A stretch of 64,000 bases of DNA from JAMCRM01 sp035561075 (GCA_035561075.1 DATMYF010000189.1:1-64000); one strand, 5' to 3'. Positions 7,509 to 16,428 are shown, counted from the first letter of the stretch. Program-made: numbers and translations. The notes: generated by a model from the letters alone, not told the origin.

Positions 7509-8696
7509 CTATTTCGCGCGGCGCGCCGCGGCGTCCCAGACCATCCGCCGGCCCGTGCGCAGCGATTCTATCGCCATCGCCAGCACGATCACCGCGGACT
7601 GCCCCATCTCCACCGTCGCGTTGGGGTCCTGACGCGTCTTCACGCATTCGAGGAAGTTGCGCACATGCGCCGTGGTGGCCGCGTCGAACGTCCCTGGGCT
7701 GCGCTTCTCGCGCGAAGGCTTCATCTCGATCGCCGAACTCTGCGGCCATAGCGAGTAGGCTTCACGCCCCAGGTCGAAGCGCGCGGCCGAGCCGTGAAAC
7801 TGCTGAATTTGGTCGTTGAACAGGTTGTACCGCATGGCCTTGTAACCCACCGTGAAGACCAGGAGATAATTCTCCGGGTACTCGACCGACATCGTGGCAG
7901 TCTCGGTGTTCTCCGCCCCATCAATGTTCGGCCTGTTCCCCGCCGCCGTCACCGCCAACGGGTACGTCGAGTTCATCATCCAGTGGATGCCGTCCACGAT
8001 GTGCGCTCCCTGGCCGCTCAGCATGCCCCCCGCGTAGTCTCGAAAGTAGAGCCAATTGAAGTAGCGCGCCGGGTCGAGCGGAACCTTTGGAGCAGGCCCA
8101 AGGAAAAGGTCCCAATCCAGTTTCCCCTCGAGTGCGGCGGGGCGCAGCGAGCGCTGGTGATTCACCCACCATGCGTTCACGAGCCGGATTTCGCCGGTAG
8201 CGCCGCTTTCCATAATCTGCCGGGCCTCCCGGTAAAGATCGTAGCTACGCCGCTGAGTCCCCACCTGCGCCACGCGTTTCGCCCGGCGAACGGCCTCGAC
8301 AATGCGAAAGCCTTCCTCGATCCCCTTCGCCATCGGCTTTTCAAGGTAGATGTCCTTCCCTGACCCGGCCGCGGCGACCGCATGGGTGGCGTGCAGATGG
8401 TCCGGCGTGGCAATGATCACCGCGTCCAGCGATTTGTCCTCCAGCAGCCGGCGGTAGTCGCTGTAGCCACGGGCGCCCGGTGAGGCTTGCTTCAGCCCCG
8501 CCCGCACGCGCGGCTCGTAGACGTCGCAGACGGCCGCCATTTCTGCGCCCATCTCTTGGAAGCGTGCCGTCAGCAGTTGCCCGCGGCCGCCTGTCCCGAT
8601 GGTGCCGCAGCGGACCCGGTCGTTGGCGCCCAGGATGCGCGCCCGGCTTGCTGCCGCGGCGGCCAGAAAGGTGCGGCGGGTCGTGCTGAAGGTCAT
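7509..8696 (-). CDS. Gfo/Idh/MocA family oxidoreductase, Tat-exported
   Basis: The 395-residue protein has a Tat leader TTRRTFLAAAAASRARILG, Rossmann start VRCGTIGTGGRGQLL, VIATPDHLHATHA (about residue 100) and EKPMAKGIEEGFRI (about 120). It is a paralogue of the protein at 3222-4580 and shares the ILGANDRV segment at the end of the leader. It probably acts on a sugar in the periplasm. The GH38 gene lies 12 bp upstream on the same strand, so a glycosidase-oxidoreductase operon is likely. Confidence 0.88.
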   Translation of the reverse strand: MTFSTTRRTFLAAAAASRARILGANDRVRCGTIGTGGRGQLLTARFQEMGAEMAAVCDVYEPRVRAGLKQASPGARGYSDYRRLLEDKSLDAVIIATPDHLHATHAVAAAGSGKDIYLEKPMAKGIEEGFRIVEAVRRAKRVAQVGTQRRSYDLYREARQIMESGATGEIRLVNAWWVNHQRSLRPAALEGKLDWDLFLGPAPKVPLDPARYFNWLYFRDYAGGMLSGQGAHIVDGIHWMMNSTYPLAVTAAGNRPNIDGAENTETATMSVEYPENYLLVFTVGYKAMRYNLFNDQIQQFHGSAARFDLGREAYSLWPQSSAIEMKPSREKRSPGTFDAATTAHVRNFLECVKTRQDPNATVEMGQSAVIVLAMAIESLRTGRRMVWDAAARRAK

Positions 8697-8708
8697 AGCT
8701 AGCTATGA

Positions 8709-11291
8709 TCACACACCGCGCGGAGGGTGTCCCTTTTCGCGGGAGTACTGGTGCAGCATCGGGCGTTTCGCCGGCGGGACCAGCGGATCCCATTCGAGCA
8801 GCGGATCCGGTTCCGGCACTTTGGTATCGGTGCGGAAGCGCATCGTGACGATCTGCTGCGGACGCACCGGGAATCGGTAATCCGGCCCGCCCGTAAGCGG
8901 CCTGGCGTCGTCGCCTACCATATTCGTTAGACTGGCACTCTTGTGCGGCAAAGCCAGGGTGACCTGTGCCGTCCCCTGTATGCCGAAGCATTCCGCCAGC
9001 CGCACTTCGAGGAACGCGCCATCGCGGCGGATCGCCTCCACAATCACATTCCCGCTGGTCTCGAGGAACGAGACCGCCTTCCCCACGGCGTCGCCGATCG
9101 CATACGGCGGGTTGTTGTACTCCCATGCCATCTGCGGCACGCGTGCTTCCGGCCAGGAGCCCTCGTGCGCGAACACCGCGTACTCGAGCACGTGCCGTCC
9201 TTTTCCGGAAAGCCACGCGTTCGGATAGCCGTAATACTGATCCGCGGTGTTGAGCAGGAAGATAACCGGAGTGCGGCCGGTCATTTCACGCCCGCAGAGC
9301 CCCCGGTCGAAGATGGCGAATCCTCCTCCGCCCTGGAATCCATAATGTGACCATCGCAACGCCGGAGTGATGTCCTGGTTCCGTCCCGGCAGTTGCTCCG
9401 TCGGCTCGGGCCACGCGCCATGTGTGAAGCCATAAGGTACGGCACGCCGCACTTCAACAGGTTGCTCCGAGAGCGGAAACTCCGCTACCACCACGGTGCG
9501 GTCGGGGACGTCGTTCAAGGTGGTTTCAAAATCGATCCGGGGATAGTCGTGGTACAACCGCACCACCCGCCGGCAAGCCCCGCCGCCGTAGAAGGCTCCC
9601 TCGGAAACGACCGTGGTCGCAAGTGGACCGCGCGATGCGGTCACCCGCACTGCGGCATCCGACGAGGAGCCCAGCCGGCCGCGTTGGGCCCGGAACAGCA
9701 TGTAATCGCCAGGTTCTCCGTTTTGTTTCTGCGGCCGTTCGGCGATCACGACATTCGCGGGCCCGCCGAGTACTTCGCGGCCGGAAGGCTTCAATTTCAG
9801 GCTGATTATCGAGCCCGTGGCGACGTCAATCCGGGCAGTGTAGAAGCGGGTTTCGATGGCCTCCGGCACCGGCACGGGCCGAGGAGCGGCAGGCGTGCCG
9901 GAGGCCCGCTTTGAGGGCGTCAAGGAGACCGGGCCAAGCACCGGCCGGCAAAGCGCGAGTCCGTCCGGCAAAGCCTCAGACGGCGTTCCGTCCGGCACAT
10001 CGGCGGCGCTCAGAACAACGGGGTCCTGCCGTTTCCAGTTCAGGGCGTTGAACAACGCCACCCCCGCGCCCCGCCGCGACAACGCCTTCGCTGCCCCGTC
10101 GATGGTTGCACGCGACGCCGCTTCTACGGACTCGAACCGGTCGGAGGCGGCCCAGGAGGTCTCGTGCTCGAAGACCATTCCGCCCGCGGCACCCCATAGC
10201 GTGTTGCGGTCCATATTGAGGAACATCTGGAGCCACGAGCGGTCGAGCGGCTCCGCAGGGTACGGGTACCTGGTCTTCAGGCTGGCGGCGGTGGCGAGCA
10301 TCTCGGCGGCCTGCAACCAGTGCTCACACCGGCGGTAGGCCGTCTTGACCCGCGGACATTCGATCCAGAACGAGTGGTAAGCGTAGGGGGTGCCGCCGCG
10401 CAACGTGGGGAGTTTGACGACGCCGGAAGCGAGCCGCGGCTTGAGGGCACCCATGTATTGCGACAACGTGGTGAAGCGAACCTCCGTGCCTGGGTCGATT
10501 TCTGCCCATTCCCGGAGGAACGCCGAGGGGTAATCGGCGCGCTTGGGAGCGAGGCTGTAATCGCCTTTGCCGCCGAACGTCAGGCCGGGCGCACCCTCTG
10601 GCATTCTCTTTGTGCGGGCGTCGAACCGCTTCTTCAGTTCGGCGACCTCTTCCGGCGTGAGTTTTCCGGTGGCCCCGAAAATCTCCGCCATATCCGCGTA
10701 GTGCCAGGGGGCGATGGCCAGGGCGCGGGTGCCGTCGGGCCCCTCCAGCCAGTGCAGCGTAGAGCCGGTGGCATTGCCGCGCACGTAAACCAGGGCCTCC
10801 AACCCCAGGCCGGTGGTGATCTGCGCCATCTGCGGATGGATCCCACAGGTGTCTATGCAATACGCGAAGCGTGGCCGGACGCCAAACACCCGCTGCTGCC
10901 ACCGCAGTCCCGCCACCCCCAGCCGGACCAGCGCTTCGCCCCCCGAAAGGCTCACCGTGGACTCAAGAAAGAAGCCGTTCACCAGTTCGACCCGCCCCGA
11001 CCGGATCGCCGCCTTGAGTTCTTCCGCCCTGTCAGGCCTGAAGTTCAACATGGCGATCATGTTGTTGCATTCCGAGAGCACGAAGGAGTAGTTAGGGTCA
11101 TCCCGGACGCGGTCCAGGTGGTCGAAATAGCTGTTGGCGCAGTAGACGCGCTCCATCGAGAAATTCGTGAGCCAGCCACAACTTGCGGGATGGAAGTTCG
11201 GGACGATATAGAAGGGGCGCCTCTTCTGCGCCCGGATGCCGGCCAGGGGAAGAGCGGCGAGCAGGGAACGGCGGGAAAGAGTGTGGGGCAT
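8709..11291 (-). CDS. GH38-family alpha-mannosidase-like glycoside hydrolase, exported
   Basis: The 860-residue protein starts with a Tat-like leader (SRRSLLAALPLAGIRA). The N-terminal part follows the GH38 catalytic domain layout. HPASCGW and YSFVLSECNNM lie near the start, and FAYCIDTCGIHPQMAQI (about residues 142-158) carries the candidate nucleophile Asp of the family IDxxGH-type motif. A three-helix region and a long beta-rich C-terminus with VYFRTR-like mannosidase features follow. Substrate specificity is open. It is transcribed toward the oxidoreductase at 7509-8696. Its start lies about 45 bp from the first iteron array. Confidence 0.72.
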   Translation of the reverse strand: MPHTLSRRSLLAALPLAGIRAQKRRPFYIVPNFHPASCGWLTNFSMERVYCANSYFDHLDRVRDDPNYSFVLSECNNMIAMLNFRPDRAEELKAAIRSGRVELVNGFFLESTVSLSGGEALVRLGVAGLRWQQRVFGVRPRFAYCIDTCGIHPQMAQITTGLGLEALVYVRGNATGSTLHWLEGPDGTRALAIAPWHYADMAEIFGATGKLTPEEVAELKKRFDARTKRMPEGAPGLTFGGKGDYSLAPKRADYPSAFLREWAEIDPGTEVRFTTLSQYMGALKPRLASGVVKLPTLRGGTPYAYHSFWIECPRVKTAYRRCEHWLQAAEMLATAASLKTRYPYPAEPLDRSWLQMFLNMDRNTLWGAAGGMVFEHETSWAASDRFESVEAASRATIDGAAKALSRRGAGVALFNALNWKRQDPVVLSAADVPDGTPSEALPDGLALCRPVLGPVSLTPSKRASGTPAAPRPVPVPEAIETRFYTARIDVATGSIISLKLKPSGREVLGGPANVVIAERPQKQNGEPGDYMLFRAQRGRLGSSSDAAVRVTASRGPLATTVVSEGAFYGGGACRRVVRLYHDYPRIDFETTLNDVPDRTVVVAEFPLSEQPVEVRRAVPYGFTHGAWPEPTEQLPGRNQDITPALRWSHYGFQGGGGFAIFDRGLCGREMTGRTPVIFLLNTADQYYGYPNAWLSGKGRHVLEYAVFAHEGSWPEARVPQMAWEYNNPPYAIGDAVGKAVSFLETSGNVIVEAIRRDGAFLEVRLAECFGIQGTAQVTLALPHKSASLTNMVGDDARPLTGGPDYRFPVRPQQIVTMRFRTDTKVPEPDPLLEWDPLVPPAKRPMLHQYSREKGHPPRGV

Positions 11292-11338
11292 GATAGTGGC
11301 GAAGCGCCATTATACGGGATCCCGACGCCGTGGAAGCA

Positions 11339-11566
11339 TCGCACCTGGTTGGAAGCGCCATATCGCACCCGGTTGGAAATCTGGCCATTGACGGGTCGCA
11401 TCCGGTTGGAAACGGGCGGCTGGTTGGCGGCGACGACGTCGCATTCGGCTGGAAGGAATCCCCGTATCCGGCTGGAAAAGGCCTCGCACCCGGCTGGATT
11501 GGCACCTCGGAGCCGGTTGGAGGAGCACTCGCACCCGGTTGGAAGAAATCGCGCATCCGGTTGGAA
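11339..11566 (+). repeat. Iteron array A: nine copies of a 16-bp repeat, about 22-bp spacing
   Basis: Consensus TCGCAYCCGGYTGGAA. Copies start at 11339, 11363, 11396, 11439, 11462, 11484, 11507, 11529 and 11551, with a degenerate copy near 11414. The last six are spaced 22-23 bp, about two helical turns, so the copies face the same side of the helix. The array lies about 170 bp upstream of Rep1, as in iteron-regulated plasmid origins. No DnaA box was found beside it. Confidence 0.88.
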
Positions 11567-11735
11567 ATTTTCGGTGGTAACTCTTACGTCCGCAGTGGAT
11601 TACCAGTATCCAATGTTCTCCTGTGTTCTTCACAGTTATGCCCCGTTATAGTATTCTTGACACCAACAGCGCGAGATATAGCTGTGCGACCGATGACACG
11701 TAGACCAGAGGCGCATCGAGACAACCCCCGCCCTG

Positions 11736-13208
11736 ATGCCCCTGCCTGTTGCGCTCGATCTGATCCGGTTCGAAAAGAACCTGCTCCAGATCGGTTTCTT
11801 CGGGGCGCACGACACGCGCCATCGCAACCAGTCGACGCGCCGCATCGAGCAGTGGGTGAACCGCAACGGTCAGAAGATCAAGGTGGCCGCCGAGTTCCGC
11901 GGCTCCCAGGAGCTCGGGCTACCCTCTACCAGCGACCGCGACAAGTACATTGCCTTCATGAAGATCGCGATGGAGCAGAAAGTCCGGCTGGGGTGCCTCG
12001 AAAATCCCATCCGCTTCACCGGCTACCACATGCTCAAGGAGCTGGGGCTCACGTTTTCGGGCGAGAACTACGAGGACATCAACCGCTGGGGCCAGCGTAT
12101 GGCCGACGCCAGCATCACCTCTGAGCAGGTGATCTACCTGGCCGCCAGGAAAAAGTATGCCAACAAGACCGTGCATGTCTTCCGCTCCTTCACCCGCAGC
12201 GGGCAGAGCAACCTCGACGATTCCGGCCGGGCCGAGGCCTACGAGGTGGTGCTCGAAGACTGGCTGCTTGAAAACCTCAACCAGAGCTATGTCATTCCCG
12301 AGGATTTCACCTCCTACCGCCGCCTGAAGCGGCCCACCGCCAAGGGCATCTTCGGGTACCTGCACCTGTGGTTTCACGCCAGCCACGGGCGGCCCATCGA
12401 AAAGGATTACGCCGAGCTTTGCATGCTGCTGAATATCCCGGTCTACCGGCACGTTTCAAAGATCCGGGAGACAATGGGGCGCTCGCTTGACGAGCTGGCC
12501 GGAATCGAATACCTCTCCGGCTGGGACGTCAGGCCGATGATGAGCAAGCCAGGCTACAAGCTCGTCCTGACGCCCGGCAGCGAGCTGCTGCACGTCCTGG
12601 CGATTTCACAGCGAAAGCAGCTCGCCGATTGCGGTGCGACCCCTGAGCTGACGGCCGAACAGCAGGCCGGTCTCGACGCCCTCCTCGAGCGCGGCATCAG
12701 CCCGGCCAAGGCCCAGGCGCTGGTCCGGCAGTATCCGGCGGAAGCCATTCTGGACCAGGTCGAGTACGCCGAATTCCTGGTGGCACGGGATCGCCGTCGC
12801 AAAATCTCGAACCCCGCCGGGTTGATCATCTACGTGGTCGAGAGCCAGGTACCGGTTCCCCAGGACTTCCCCACCTCCCGGCGACTGCGTGAACACGAAA
12901 GCCGCGTCGCCGAGCGGCAGGAGCACGAAATCCGGCGCATGGAACTGCAGGACCGCTACGAGGAATTCGTGGCCGCGGAGGTGGACCGCGCCGTCCGCCA
13001 GCAGTTCCCCGGCCCGGAACTGAAGCGCAAATGCCGCGACGTCCTCCTCCGACGGCGTCGCACAGACCCGGAATTCGCTGCCTTGAGCCCGATACAGCAG
13101 GAGCCCTTCGCCGAACAGTTGCTGCGGCGCGAAATCCGGGAGGCCCTGCTATTGCCGTCTTTCGAGGAATGGTGCCGCCAGAAGGACCAACTGGACCTGT
13201 TCCAGTGA
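11736..13208 (+). CDS. Plasmid-type replication initiator protein Rep1
   Basis: A 490-residue protein without a confidently named family. The N-terminal and middle parts contain winged-helix-like segments, for example GIFGYLHLWFHASHGRP followed by YAELCMLLNIPVYRHVSKIRE. The C-terminal section has LLERGISPAKAQALVRQ, ILDQVEYAEFLVARDRR and ISNPAGLIIYVVES (about residues 312-375), clearly matching the same region of Rep2. A charged helix and the end SFEEWCRQKDQLDLF, also echoed in Rep2, follow. Initiator function is inferred from the iteron array just upstream and the resemblance to Rep2. The ribosome-binding site is weak, so the exact start is uncertain. It overlaps the next recombinase gene by 4 bp. 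Confidence 0.72.
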   Translation: MPLPVALDLIRFEKNLLQIGFFGAHDTRHRNQSTRRIEQWVNRNGQKIKVAAEFRGSQELGLPSTSDRDKYIAFMKIAMEQKVRLGCLENPIRFTGYHMLKELGLTFSGENYEDINRWGQRMADASITSEQVIYLAARKKYANKTVHVFRSFTRSGQSNLDDSGRAEAYEVVLEDWLLENLNQSYVIPEDFTSYRRLKRPTAKGIFGYLHLWFHASHGRPIEKDYAELCMLLNIPVYRHVSKIRETMGRSLDELAGIEYLSGWDVRPMMSKPGYKLVLTPGSELLHVLAISQRKQLADCGATPELTAEQQAGLDALLERGISPAKAQALVRQYPAEAILDQVEYAEFLVARDRRRKISNPAGLIIYVVESQVPVPQDFPTSRRLREHESRVAERQEHEIRRMELQDRYEEFVAAEVDRAVRQQFPGPELKRKCRDVLLRRRRTDPEFAALSPIQQEPFAEQLLRREIREALLLPSFEEWCRQKDQLDLFQ

Positions 13209-14179
13209 TTGTGCGTGAGCCGGCCGCCCTCATCCCGGCGCCCCCGCCCGCCGACGAACTATCTCCAATTCGCGCTTTAGTGCTCGATAGTGTCCATTCT
13301 GTGCACTCAAAACGGGCTTATGGGCGCGCTTTGGACGACTTTTTGACATGGTACAGGGCCGGACACGTGCCATTCAGCCGCGCGGCAGTCCAGCAGTACC
13401 GGGCTGCTCTCGAAGGGCAGGGGCTGGCGCCGTCGTCGATCAATGTGCGGTTGGCGGCCGTCCGGAAACTGGCGTCGGAGGCCGCCGAAAACGGCCTGCT
13501 GGCGCCGGAACTGGCGGCCGGCATCGCGCGCGTGAAGGGCGCCAGGCGGCTGGGGGTCCGGGCGGGGAATTGGCTCACCAAAGAGCAGGCCCAGAGCCTG
13601 CTCAACGCCCCAGACCCCGGAACCCTCAAAGGCACGCGCGACCGCGCCATCCTGGGGATCCTGCTGGGGTGCGGGCTGCGGCGCTCCGAAATTGCCGCCC
13701 TCACGGTGGAGCACATCCAGCAGCGCGAAAGCCGCTGGGTGATCGTGGACCTGATAGGCAAAGGCAACCGCGTGCGCACCGTGCCGGTGCCGGCCTGGGT
13801 CAAGATCCAGATCGACCGGTGGACCGGCACCGCCATCATCCGGCAAGGCCGGCTGCTCCGTCCCCTGAACAAAGGCGGGGTGGTGTGGGGCGAGGCGATC
13901 ACCGAGAAGGTGGTCTGGTGGGTAGTGCGGGAGTACGCCGGGATGTTGGGGCTACCGGCGCTGGCGCCTCACGATCTGCGCCGTACCTGCGCCCGGCTTT
14001 GCCGCGCTGCCGGCGGGGAGCTGGAACAGATCCACTTCCTGCTGGGCCATGCCTCCACTGTGATGACACCTGAATGGCTGCCAGTTCGACGCCGCCTTGT
14101 ACTGTTGCATACCCGGCATTTACCGTACATCACCCTCGCTTGTTACGGTAAGCTATCTTATCGGTTCTTCGATAGTTAA
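13205..14179 (+). CDS. Tyrosine recombinase with lost catalytic C-terminus
   Basis: The GTG start at 13205 overlaps the Rep1 stop as GTGA, giving 324 residues. The core-binding domain (HSVHSKRAYGRALDDFLTWY) and most of the catalytic domain are present: Arg in GCGLRRSEIAAL, HDLRRTCARL, and LLGHAST. After LLGHAST the family pattern, which should lead to a catalytic Tyr, stops and is replaced by an unrelated tail of about 40 residues. The break coincides with the start of the transposon debris. It was probably a working Rep-linked integrase or resolvase and is now inactive. Confidence 0.85.
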   Translation: MIVREPAALIPAPPPADELSPIRALVLDSVHSVHSKRAYGRALDDFLTWYRAGHVPFSRAAVQQYRAALEGQGLAPSSINVRLAAVRKLASEAAENGLLAPELAAGIARVKGARRLGVRAGNWLTKEQAQSLLNAPDPGTLKGTRDRAILGILLGCGLRRSEIAALTVEHIQQRESRWVIVDLIGKGNRVRTVPVPAWVKIQIDRWTGTAIIRQGRLLRPLNKGGVVWGEAITEKVVWWVVREYAGMLGLPALAPHDLRRTCARLCRAAGGELEQIHFLLGHASTVMTPEWLPVRRRLVLLHTRHLPYITLACYGKLSYRFFDS

Positions 14180-14269
14180 CCACAAAAATGCAGCCCAGCC
14201 CCCGGCACTTCCTTTATGTTCCACTACGCCATTTGTTGCTGCCTCCGCTGTATTCATGCGCGACTGGAT

Positions 14270-14366
14270 GAGAAGTCATTGGAATTCGCTAGAACATGTT
14301 GGAAGACCTTAGAATCCATCAGAATGCGGTGGGCGAGGGTTGTATTTCTTTGGAATCTGCTGGAAC
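14270..14366 (+). repeat. Degenerate 10-bp repeat with phased GAA
   Basis: The trinucleotide GAA occurs at 14272, 14282, 14292, 14302, 14312 and 14322, exactly every 10 bp, and again at 14353 and 14363. The bases before it are mostly TNG or TTA. The array lies just beyond the 3' end of the broken resolvase gene and does not code. The function is unknown; the phasing would place each GAA on one face of the helix. Confidence 0.6.
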
Positions 14367-14370
14367 GCAC

Positions 14371-14705
14371 CTATTTGAACCGATAAATCGTGGCTTCGTG
14401 TACATTGACCGTTCTGGCGATGTCCCGGACGGCTTTGCCTTCCGCGAAGAGTTGCGACGCAATTTGAATCTGATCCGCCTTGAGATTGTGGGGTCGGCCA
14501 AAGCGGACACCGCACCGTTTGGCTGCCTCGCGGCCGGCCCGGTCCGTTCCCGGATCAGATCCCGTTCGAACCCCGCGATACCGGCGAAAACAGTCGTGAT
14601 TATTGTTCCCGATGTTGGCCCAAGGCTCCGAGAGTGACAGCAATTTCCCTCATGGATCGTTTCCATCGTCTTCAGGAGGTCGCGAGTAGACCGGGCGAGC
14701 CGGTC
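14371..14705 (-). pseudogene. Serine recombinase/resolvase remnant (tnpR-like), frameshifted
   Basis: On the minus strand three frames must be joined to follow a resolvase/invertase. RLARSTRDLLKTMETIHE reads from about 14705, LLSLSEPWANI comes next, then TTVFAGIAGFERDLIRERTG in another frame. CGVRFGRPHNLKADQIQ and the C-terminal helix-turn-helix KAVRDIARTVNVHEATIYRFK end in TAG at 14371. The catalytic N-terminal domain with the active serine is missing. It lies next to and opposite the Tn3-type transposase remnant, so it is probably the matching tnpR. Confidence 0.82.
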
Positions 14706-15640
14706 CAGATCCGCACCCTAAGCTTGGACCTGTCGCGAGTGCCTTCAGGGAGATCGCTACGCTCGCCCGCAACGCAGCCGCTGTTTGGGCGGCGAACATC
14801 ACGCTCTGTGCCGTTCTGGTTGCCGAGGCCTGCAATATCGGTATCGAGCCCTTCGTCGACGCCAATCCGGCGCTCACACACGCCCGGCTGTCGTGGGTAC
14901 AGCAGAACTACATTCGCGCCGAAACCTTGACGCGCGCCAACGCGCGTCTGGTGGGCGCACAGCCGCGAATGCCGCTGGCGCGGGCCTTCGGCGGTGGCGA
15001 GGTGGCTTCGGCAGATGGGCTGCGATTCGTGGTTCCGGTGCGGACGCTCATCGCCGGCCACAACCGCAAGTACCTCCATGTCGAGCGCGGCGTGAGCTAC
15101 TACAAGTTCACCAGCGATCAGTTCACTGGATCCCATGGCATCATCATTCCGGGCACGTTGGGCGATTCGCCATACGTTCTTGACTGGCTGCTGGAGCATC
15201 ACACGAGCCTCCATCCGAAGCAGATGATGACAGACACGGCAGGCTACAGCGATATCGTGTTCGGACTGTTCTGGCTATTGGGGTTCCGGTTCAGTCCTCG
15301 GCTCGCCGACCTCGGCGACTCGGCGGTTTTGGCGGATTGACCGGACCGCGGACTATGGTGTGCTCAACGAGATCGCACGGAATCGCGCGGATATCAAATT
15401 GGGTCACCCAGAACTGGGACGATCTGCTGTGCGTCGCTGCTCACATTTATGATTATCCGGCCTATTGGCTTACGCATCCTCACCCAACTCAATCGCGGTG
15501 AGGGCCGCCACCGCCTGGCACGGAAGTGCTTCCATGGCCAATGGGGCGAACTGCGGCAGCGATACCAGGAGGGACAGGAGGACCAACTCGGAGCGCTTGG
15601 CCTGGTGGTGAATGCGCCTTACGGCTGGCACTCTCCCGCA
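14702..15640 (+). pseudogene. Tn3-family transposase remnant (tnpA-like)
   Basis: From about 14740 the frame reads LARNAAAVWAANITLCAVLV, VAEACNIGIEPFVDANPALT, LSWVQQNYIRAETL, ASADGLRFVVPVRTLIAGHN, SDQFTGSHGIIIPGTLGDS and MMTDTAGYSDIVFGLFWLLG. This is the C-terminal catalytic domain of Tn3-family transposases. It shifts frame near 15335. After a deletion it resumes as ILTQLNRGEGRHRLARK and EGQEDQLGALGLVVNA near 15475-15610. The whole N-terminal two-thirds and the transposon ends are missing, so it cannot be active. Confidence 0.9.
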
Positions 15641-15842
15641 CTTGGAATCAAGCAATCCGGGCCGGTAATTCGGGCAGTCTGCCAAGGTGCTTTTCCCTTG
15701 CGCATGGCCACCATGTTTGAAGTATCGGGGATCGGCGATTCACGCATGCCTGCCCGAATACCGTTACCAGCCGGTAATGCCATTCGAGTAATATTATCTG
15801 CCGACAAGCATGATTTATCGGTAACGATCAGCAGAACCACTG

Positions 15843-15863
15843 TGCGCATCTGTGCTGTAACAT
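15843..15863 (+). repeat. Dispersed direct repeat, copy 2
   Basis: TGCGCATCTGTGC-N2-TAACAT, matching 19 of 21 positions of the copy at 5599-5619 in the same orientation. It ends 23 bp before the start codon of the unknown gene at 15887. Nearby, at 15765-15835, TTACC and GGTAA half-sites recur (for example TTACCAGCCGGTAA), which may be an operator for that gene. Confidence 0.55.
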
Positions 15864-15886
15864 GGCGACTGGAGCCTGAGACCGAA

Positions 15887-16408
15887 ATGCCCGCCCGTCC
15901 TCAATGGTTGCTGCGTGTTCCCGATATTCTGGCCGAGCTTTCGGCGTTGGAAGTACCCGTCGTGGACCGTTCCATCATCGAGAGCGCCTTCCGTGTAAAG
16001 CGCCGGCGGGCGATCTATCTGCTGGGGTGGTTCGGGGGTTATCAGGTCGGCCGTACTTTTCTGGTAGAACGCGATTCCCTGCTCCGGCAACTCCGGCAGA
16101 TCGCCGCCGGCGAGCGGTTCGATTATGAAAAGCGCCGGCACGAGAGACTCACCGAAAGCCTGGCGCGTGTCCGCCGGGAGCTTCAGGCGGCCAACGTGGT
16201 CATTCCGGTACCCGAGCAAACCCCGCAACCGGCCGGCCTGCCTGATGGGGTGACACTCGAGACCGGGCGGCTGCTGGTGGAATTTAGCAGCGTGGAGGAT
16301 TTGTTGGGAAAGCTCTATGGCATTGCACAGGCCGCGGCCGGGGATTTTGCGGCTTTCGAGGCCGCCGCGGGCGGGGCAAGTCACCGTCTTGCCGTCGAGA
16401 TTCCGTAG
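15887..16408 (+). CDS. Conserved-looking protein of unknown function, possible DNA-binding
   Basis: The open frame extends upstream into transposase debris, but the native start is probably ATG at 15887, giving 173 residues. The N-terminal part LLRVPDILAELSALEVPVVD followed by IIESAFRVKRRRAIYLLGWF and YQVGRTFLVERDSLLRQL (about residues 9-70) looks like a helix-turn-helix of the excisionase/MerR-like kind ending in a beta-hairpin. The middle is charged and helical. The C-terminus has VEFSSVEDLLGKLYGIAQAA. I do not recognise a named family. It converges on rep2 with a gap of 20 bp, so it may belong to the replication module. Confidence 0.6.
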   Translation: MPARPQWLLRVPDILAELSALEVPVVDRSIIESAFRVKRRRAIYLLGWFGGYQVGRTFLVERDSLLRQLRQIAAGERFDYEKRRHERLTESLARVRRELQAANVVIPVPEQTPQPAGLPDGVTLETGRLLVEFSSVEDLLGKLYGIAQAAAGDFAAFEAAAGGASHRLAVEIP

Positions 16409-16428
16409 TGTCTACCTGTATAGCTGTC

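Noticed and set aside
10320..11651. 443-residue plus-strand open frame
   Set aside because: Runs antisense through the GH38 gene and then across the iteron array, so its C-terminus is simply translated repeats.
11657..11682. Promoter for rep1 (TTGACA with TATAGC)
   Set aside because: The spacer is only 14 bp, too short for a convincing sigma-70 promoter.
15449..15886. N-terminal extension of the unknown 173-residue protein
   Set aside because: The first part encodes Tn3 transposase debris and the rest is non-family sequence, so the longer start is artificial.
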